From assembly GCF_002177135.1 (NCBI RefSeq), contig NZ_MWPH01000001.1, positions 1,178,001 through 1,242,000 of the forward strand: a stretch of 64,000 bases of DNA, given 5' to 3'. The translations under genes were made by a program, and so were the position numbers. The DNA is from Natronolimnobius baerhuensis. GTDB taxonomy: Archaea > Halobacteriota > Halobacteria > Halobacteriales > Natrialbaceae. The notes under the pieces were generated by a model. The model did not search any database and was not told the origin of the DNA. It saw nothing but the letters and a program-made list of their open reading frames with translations. Shown in pieces: positions 60,461 through 64,000 of the stretch (position 1 is the stretch's first letter; each line of letters opens with the position of its first letter).

Positions 60461-61510
60461 ATGAGCCAGGAGACGGAGTATACCGAGGGAGACCTCCGAA
60501 ACACCGGAATGCAGCTGAAACACGACCGCGAGTGGGACTACGAACTCGAGCAAATTATCGACGCCATCGAGGAGCGAGACGCCGAGAAAGTCGGCCTGCA
60601 GTTCCCCGAGGGACTCAAACGCCGCGGCCCGAAAGTGGCAGACGACCTGCGCAAGTTGACTGACGACGACGTCACGTTCATGCTCTCGGGGCAGCCCTGT
60701 TACGGTGCCTGCGACCTCGACACCTATCTGATGAAACGCACCGACGTGTTCGTGCACTTCGGCCACTCGCCAATGAAGAACACGGACAAGGTCATCTACG
60801 TGCCGCTGTTCTCGAACGTCGAGGTCACGCCGATCATGGAAGACGCCCTCGAGACGCTTGATGACCCCGATGAAACGGAAGACGTCGGCCTCGTGACGAC
60901 GGCCCAGCACATGAACCTCTACGAGGAGATGACCGAATTCCTCGAGGAACGCGGCTATGAGGTCCACAGCCGCCGTGGCGACGACCGACTGACCCACGAG
61001 GGACAGGTACTCGGGTGTAACTACGCGAGCGCGGACGTGCCCGCGGACCAAGTGTTGTACGTCGGTGGCGGGAAGTTCCACCCGCTCGGGCTGGCAATGG
61101 AACACCCCGACAAACACGTCGTCATCGCCGATCCAGTCAACAACGTCGTCACCGTCGCCGACACCGAAAAATTCCTGAAACAGCGCTACGGCGCAGTTCA
61201 TCGCGCGATGGACGCCGAGAAGTGGGGCGTCATCTTCTGTACGAAAATCGGCCAGGGTCGCTGGGACCAAGCCCAGGAGATTCTCGAGAACAACGACAAT
61301 GCCTACCTCATCACGATGGACGAGGTCACCCCTGACCGCCTCCTGAACTTCGATATGGACGCGTTCGTCAACACCGGCTGTCCGCGAATCACGACCGATG
61401 ACGGGCCGCGCTTCCACAAGCCGATGCTCACCCCCGGCGAGTACGAAATCGCCGTCGGGAACAAGCCACTCGAGGACCTCTCCTTCGATACGTTCCACGG
61501 GACCTGGTAG
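60461..61510 (+). CDS. dph2: Diphthamide biosynthesis enzyme Dph2
   Basis: A 349-aa radical-type enzyme. Conserved Cys residues are C80 and C84 (SGQPCYGACDLD), C186 (VLGCNYAS) and C307 (NTGCPRI); three of these hold the [4Fe-4S] cluster that cleaves SAM to transfer a 3-amino-3-carboxypropyl group to the elongation factor 2 His. Other marks: VGLQFPEGLKRRGPKVADDL, VFVHFGHSPM and YVGGGKFHPLGLA. The length is usual for archaeal Dph2. It is divergent from the DUF7139-like gene. Confidence 0.95.
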   Translation: MSQETEYTEGDLRNTGMQLKHDREWDYELEQIIDAIEERDAEKVGLQFPEGLKRRGPKVADDLRKLTDDDVTFMLSGQPCYGACDLDTYLMKRTDVFVHFGHSPMKNTDKVIYVPLFSNVEVTPIMEDALETLDDPDETEDVGLVTTAQHMNLYEEMTEFLEERGYEVHSRRGDDRLTHEGQVLGCNYASADVPADQVLYVGGGKFHPLGLAMEHPDKHVVIADPVNNVVTVADTEKFLKQRYGAVHRAMDAEKWGVIFCTKIGQGRWDQAQEILENNDNAYLITMDEVTPDRLLNFDMDAFVNTGCPRITTDDGPRFHKPMLTPGEYEIAVGNKPLEDLSFDTFHGTW

Positions 61511-61704
61511 TCACAAACGCTTTTCGAGCGCTGTTCACGGCTATCGTCGTTAGTGAAAGCAAAACGCGAGTAGAGAGTGATCTCCAATCCGCTACGACAG
61601 CAGTACACAAATTCGAACCAGTAGCGAAATACGAATAAACTATTCACAGAACGTTACGTATATTCTCGAGAATTTCACGTGTATGGTAGTAAAACACCAC
61701 TTAC

Positions 61705-61720
61705 TCCAAATTGATTTGGA
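61705..61720 (+). promoter_or_regulatory. Perfect inverted repeat upstream of the tandem winged-helix gene
   Basis: TCCAAAT-TG-ATTTGGA, a 7-bp dyad with a 2-nt spacer, lies 38-53 nt before the ATG, just upstream of a T-rich TATA candidate (GTTCTTTTG, 61724-61732), overlapping the BRE position. A further palindrome ATTCTCGAGAAT is at 61662-61673. Autoregulation by the encoded winged-helix protein is a natural guess. Confidence 0.45.
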
Positions 61721-61757
61721 ACAGTTCTTTTGCCCAAACGGTCCCGACCAGTAAGTG

Positions 61758-62459
61758 ATGAGTAATGCAGATGTCGGCGGACGAACGACGCCCTCCCAAG
61801 AGAAGCTCTTCAAGTTGCTCGCAGACGAGTCCCGTCGTGAAGTACTTCGGCTCGTCGCCGACCGCTCCCCGACCGGGATCACACCTGGTGATCTTGCATA
61901 TGAGATCGCTGCAGTAACAAATGACAAACCGCTTGCCGAAGTCACAGATGACGAACACCAACGTGCACGCATTGACTGTCAGCACCGACTCCTCCCTGCC
62001 CTGAAAGACGCAGACGTTCTCGACGACGAAAACGGCATGCTCGTCGCAACCGACGCACTGCCAGACGCGACTCTCGACACCATTCGGGCTGGCGACGACC
62101 ATCCCTCGAATGCAGATCTCGAGACAGTGTTCAGCGCACTCGCCGACGAGCGACGGCGGACGGTCCTCGCCGCCCTAGCCAATCAGAGCGACACGGTGTC
62201 GGTCGACGCACTCGCTCGAGTCGTTGCACAACGCGAGCCGTCGGCCGACGACACGACAGCAGCGGTCGACAGCATTCGGACATCACTGGTCCACGTCCAC
62301 CTGCCACTGCTTGCCGACGCCGACCTGATCAAGTATGAAACCGAGTCGGGACAAGTCATCGCCGCGGATACCGCCGCACAGTGTGTCTCCTGGTTCGAGT
62401 CCGATGACGAGGGTATGACCGGAGAGTGTGCAGCTCTCCAGTCGGAAGTCCCGCTGTAG
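61758..62459 (+). CDS. Tandem winged-helix protein (two DUF7344-like domains)
   Basis: A 233-aa soluble protein made of two similar winged-helix domains. Domain 1 (about 12-95) reads KLFKLLADESRREVLRLVAD, and domain 2 (about 118-205) reads TVFSALADERRRTVLAALAN; each ends with a HxLLP / HLPLL helix and a YE/LVATD wing. DUF7344 domains are common haloarchaeal DNA-binding modules, usually single. The duplication would let one chain bind a dyad. The start is ATG 61758 (a GTG one codon earlier also exists). The perfect inverted repeat at its promoter is a candidate target. Confidence 0.82.
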   Translation: MSNADVGGRTTPSQEKLFKLLADESRREVLRLVADRSPTGITPGDLAYEIAAVTNDKPLAEVTDDEHQRARIDCQHRLLPALKDADVLDDENGMLVATDALPDATLDTIRAGDDHPSNADLETVFSALADERRRTVLAALANQSDTVSVDALARVVAQREPSADDTTAAVDSIRTSLVHVHLPLLADADLIKYETESGQVIAADTAAQCVSWFESDDEGMTGECAALQSEVPL

Positions 62460-62562
62460 GTCGTGTTTGTCGCTCTACACCCGCACTATTCTCACCGCTC
62501 GCCGTCGCTCGAACTGCGAACTCGACAGCAACATTTACGCAGCCGTTGGTCTATCATCACGT

Positions 62563-63393
62563 ATGGTCGAAAGCGACTGGGGAGACTGGCTTGTTCGCGA
62601 CGTCGAAAACGCAACACCGGAAAGCGTCGGTATCTGGTATCTCGGCTGCAACGGCTTTATCCTCAAAGGTAGTGCAGGAACGACGATCTATATTGATCCC
62701 TATCTGAGCCTTGGCAATCCGCCACGGACGGTCCGAATGATCCCGGTTCCGTTCGATCCCACCGATGTCAGCGAGGCCGACGCCGTCCTCGCCACGCACG
62801 AACACACGGACCACGTCGATGGGCCGAGCCAGGCACCGATCCTCGAGAACACGGGCACAACGTTCTACGGGGCAGACGACAGCCTCGCGGTAACGGACGA
62901 AGAAGGCTGGACCGACGAGTGGGATATCAACGACGACCAGTTCAGCGAAGTCGCCGAAGGCGACACCCTCGAGATCGGCGAGTTTACGATTCACGTCGAA
63001 GCAGCCCACGATCCCGACTCGACGCATCCGGTTAGCTACGTGATCGAACACGAGAGCGGAACCATCTTCCATGGCGGCGATACGAAGCCGAGCGACGAGT
63101 TCGCCCGCATCGGCGAGGAGTACGATATCGATCTGGGCATCCTCGCGTTCGGAACGGTCGGCCGCGTCCCCGATTCAGACACCGGCGAGCCAACGCGAAC
63201 CCGCTGGTACAGCGACGAAAACCAGATCATCGAGGCGACAAACGACCTCCAACTCGACCGGCTCCTCCCAAGTCACTGGGATATGTGGAAGGGCATGACC
63301 TCGGACCCGAAAATCCTGCACCATCACGCCAAGAGTTTCGAGTTCCCGCGCCGACTCGAACTCGCCGAGATCGGTGATCGCGTCGATCTCTAG
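62563..63393 (+). CDS. UlaG-like MBL-fold metallo-hydrolase
   Basis: A 276-aa metallo-beta-lactamase-fold protein. It has the metal motif ATHEHTDHVDGPS, an upstream YLGCNGFILK...IYIDPYLS strand pair typical of UlaG-type (L-ascorbate-6-P lactonase) proteins, then AAHDPDSTHPVSYVIEHESG, FHGGDTKPSDEF and LPSHWDMWKGM. The substrate is not known. I start at MVESDWGDW: a TATA-like ACATTTACG lies about 30 nt upstream, and the in-frame region before it (overlapping the previous gene) is not family-like. Confidence 0.9.
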   Translation: MVESDWGDWLVRDVENATPESVGIWYLGCNGFILKGSAGTTIYIDPYLSLGNPPRTVRMIPVPFDPTDVSEADAVLATHEHTDHVDGPSQAPILENTGTTFYGADDSLAVTDEEGWTDEWDINDDQFSEVAEGDTLEIGEFTIHVEAAHDPDSTHPVSYVIEHESGTIFHGGDTKPSDEFARIGEEYDIDLGILAFGTVGRVPDSDTGEPTRTRWYSDENQIIEATNDLQLDRLLPSHWDMWKGMTSDPKILHHHAKSFEFPRRLELAEIGDRVDL

Positions 63394-63430
63394 ATGCGTA
63401 CATGACCTAAATTTGATATTCTTCCGTATC

Positions 63431-63460
63431 ATTTATAACAATGGTGGGGCAACGTTGCCC
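63431..63460 (+). promoter_or_regulatory. TATA element and 14-bp palindrome before the last gene
   Basis: TTTATAAC (63432-63439) is a clear TATA about 25-30 nt before the ATG at 63463. GGGCAACGTTGCCC at 63447-63460 is a perfect 14-bp palindrome that covers the expected transcription start and ends 2 nt before the ATG. This is an ideal repressor position; the protein is unknown. Confidence 0.5.
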
Positions 63461-63462
63461 GC

Positions 63463-64000
63463 ATGAGCAGTACCGCCGATACGGACGAAGTGATCGAGGT
63501 CAACGCCGACGGGCTAACCGTCCGGAAGACGTTTACGGCGGATGAGTTCCCCGTGCCTGCGATCCGCTTCGCGATTGAATCCGAGCGAGACACACAGGTT
63601 ACGTTTCGACTCTCCGAGGATATCCCTGAATCGTTCCCAATGGACAAAGTCGGCTTCCACCCCGACTATCACAGCGACGACTGGACCGCATTCCAGGACA
63701 ACCACGTCGAATTCACCGGCACGCTCGAGGCCGGTGCGGAACTTGTGACGGTGTACGGTATTCGCATCGACGACGAGCGCACCGCCGAGGCATTTCTCAC
63801 CGAGCCAACGGTTGTCGAGGTCAGTGCCGACGACGAACCCACAACCGAGGGTGACGAAATCGACGACGCCGTTATCGACAGCATTGTGTCCGAAGACCGG
63901 AATCAGGCCGTCCGAGAAATGATCTCGGGCGACTCGAGTACCGTTCCTGGACTCGACGATGCTGCCGACGAAAGCGACACGGCAGACGCCGACGACGCCG
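63463..64000 (+). CDS. Unidentified acidic protein (partial, runs off the window)
   Basis: At least 179 codons from MSSTADTDEVIEVNADGLTV to the window edge. The first 110 residues look like a beta-sandwich (FPVPAIRFAIESERDTQVTF; HVEFTGTLEAGAELVTVYGI); the remainder is a very acidic, probably disordered stretch with a short helix (DRNQAVREMISGDSS). It has no signal peptide. I do not recognise a family; similar beta modules preceding acidic and coiled segments occur in haloarchaeal cytoplasmic proteins. The start is firm, set by the TATA box about 28 nt upstream. Confidence 0.7.
   Translation, partial: MSSTADTDEVIEVNADGLTVRKTFTADEFPVPAIRFAIESERDTQVTFRLSEDIPESFPMDKVGFHPDYHSDDWTAFQDNHVEFTGTLEAGAELVTVYGIRIDDERTAEAFLTEPTVVEVSADDEPTTEGDEIDDAVIDSIVSEDRNQAVREMISGDSSTVPGLDDAADESDTADADDA

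Overview
The window is chromosomal DNA from a haloarchaeon. The supporting signs are acidic proteins, high GC with very frequent CTCGAG, scarce CTAG inside genes, TATA-like elements about 25-35 nt before many start codons (leaderless transcripts), Tat lipoprotein signals (RR plus a lipobox Cys), TFB and RpoL, DpsA, and several families I know only from Halobacteria. The glycoside hydrolase set suggests, but does not prove, a member of the Natrialbales. I recognised no tRNA, rRNA, CRISPR array, transposase or integrase.

Layout. 1-5.3 kb: the end of an unidentified gene, a Tat lipoprotein, a macrodomain protein, a 54-aa protein behind a perfect DtxR-type box, DpsA, an Lrp/AsnC regulator with an aminotransferase, and an Eis-type acetyltransferase. 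5.4-8 kb: a PAS-PAS-GAF histidine kinase that looks catalytically degenerate, facing a HalX response regulator. 8-13.5 kb: PurL, an MFS transporter, and a PHP phosphoesterase coupled to an asparagine-synthase-like protein. 13.5-19.5 kb: an Mrp ATPase, then a membrane redox operon (four-cluster Fe-S protein, NrfD-type subunit, two nearly identical small membrane proteins) next to a Bat/DmsR-type HTH regulator. 19.6-22 kb: an alpha/beta hydrolase, a tiny zinc protein and a TFB. 22-28.5 kb: a plant-polysaccharide locus with GH9, GH10 and GH12-like secreted enzymes; the first two end in related dockerin-like modules, and a visibly AT-richer flavin-oxidase-like gene sits between them. 28.7-32 kb: GatC-GatA and small genes.

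32-44.8 kb is a menaquinone locus (menF, menD, menB, menA, menC, menE). It is interrupted by a divergent EamA transporter and by a three-gene secreted module: a Dyp/EfeB-like protein, a His/Asp-rich P19-like lipoprotein, and a C-terminally anchored protein with a possible cohesin-like domain. 44.8-53 kb: a YedY-like molybdoprotein, small proteins, a coupled lipoprotein pair, HisF, a zinc-ribbon membrane protein, RpoL and a rhomboid protease. 53.5-56.8 kb: a MacB-type ABC exporter. 56.8-64 kb: a METTL5-like methyltransferase, an actin-like protein resembling salactin with a membrane neighbour, Dph2, a tandem winged-helix protein, a UlaG-like MBL hydrolase, and the start of an unidentified protein.

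Best candidates for follow-up: the dockerin-bearing hydrolase locus together with the surface-anchored cohesin-like protein; the redox operon without a visible catalytic subunit, with its duplicated small subunit and a motif shared with its presumed regulator; the pseudo-histidine kinase; and the salactin-like locus.
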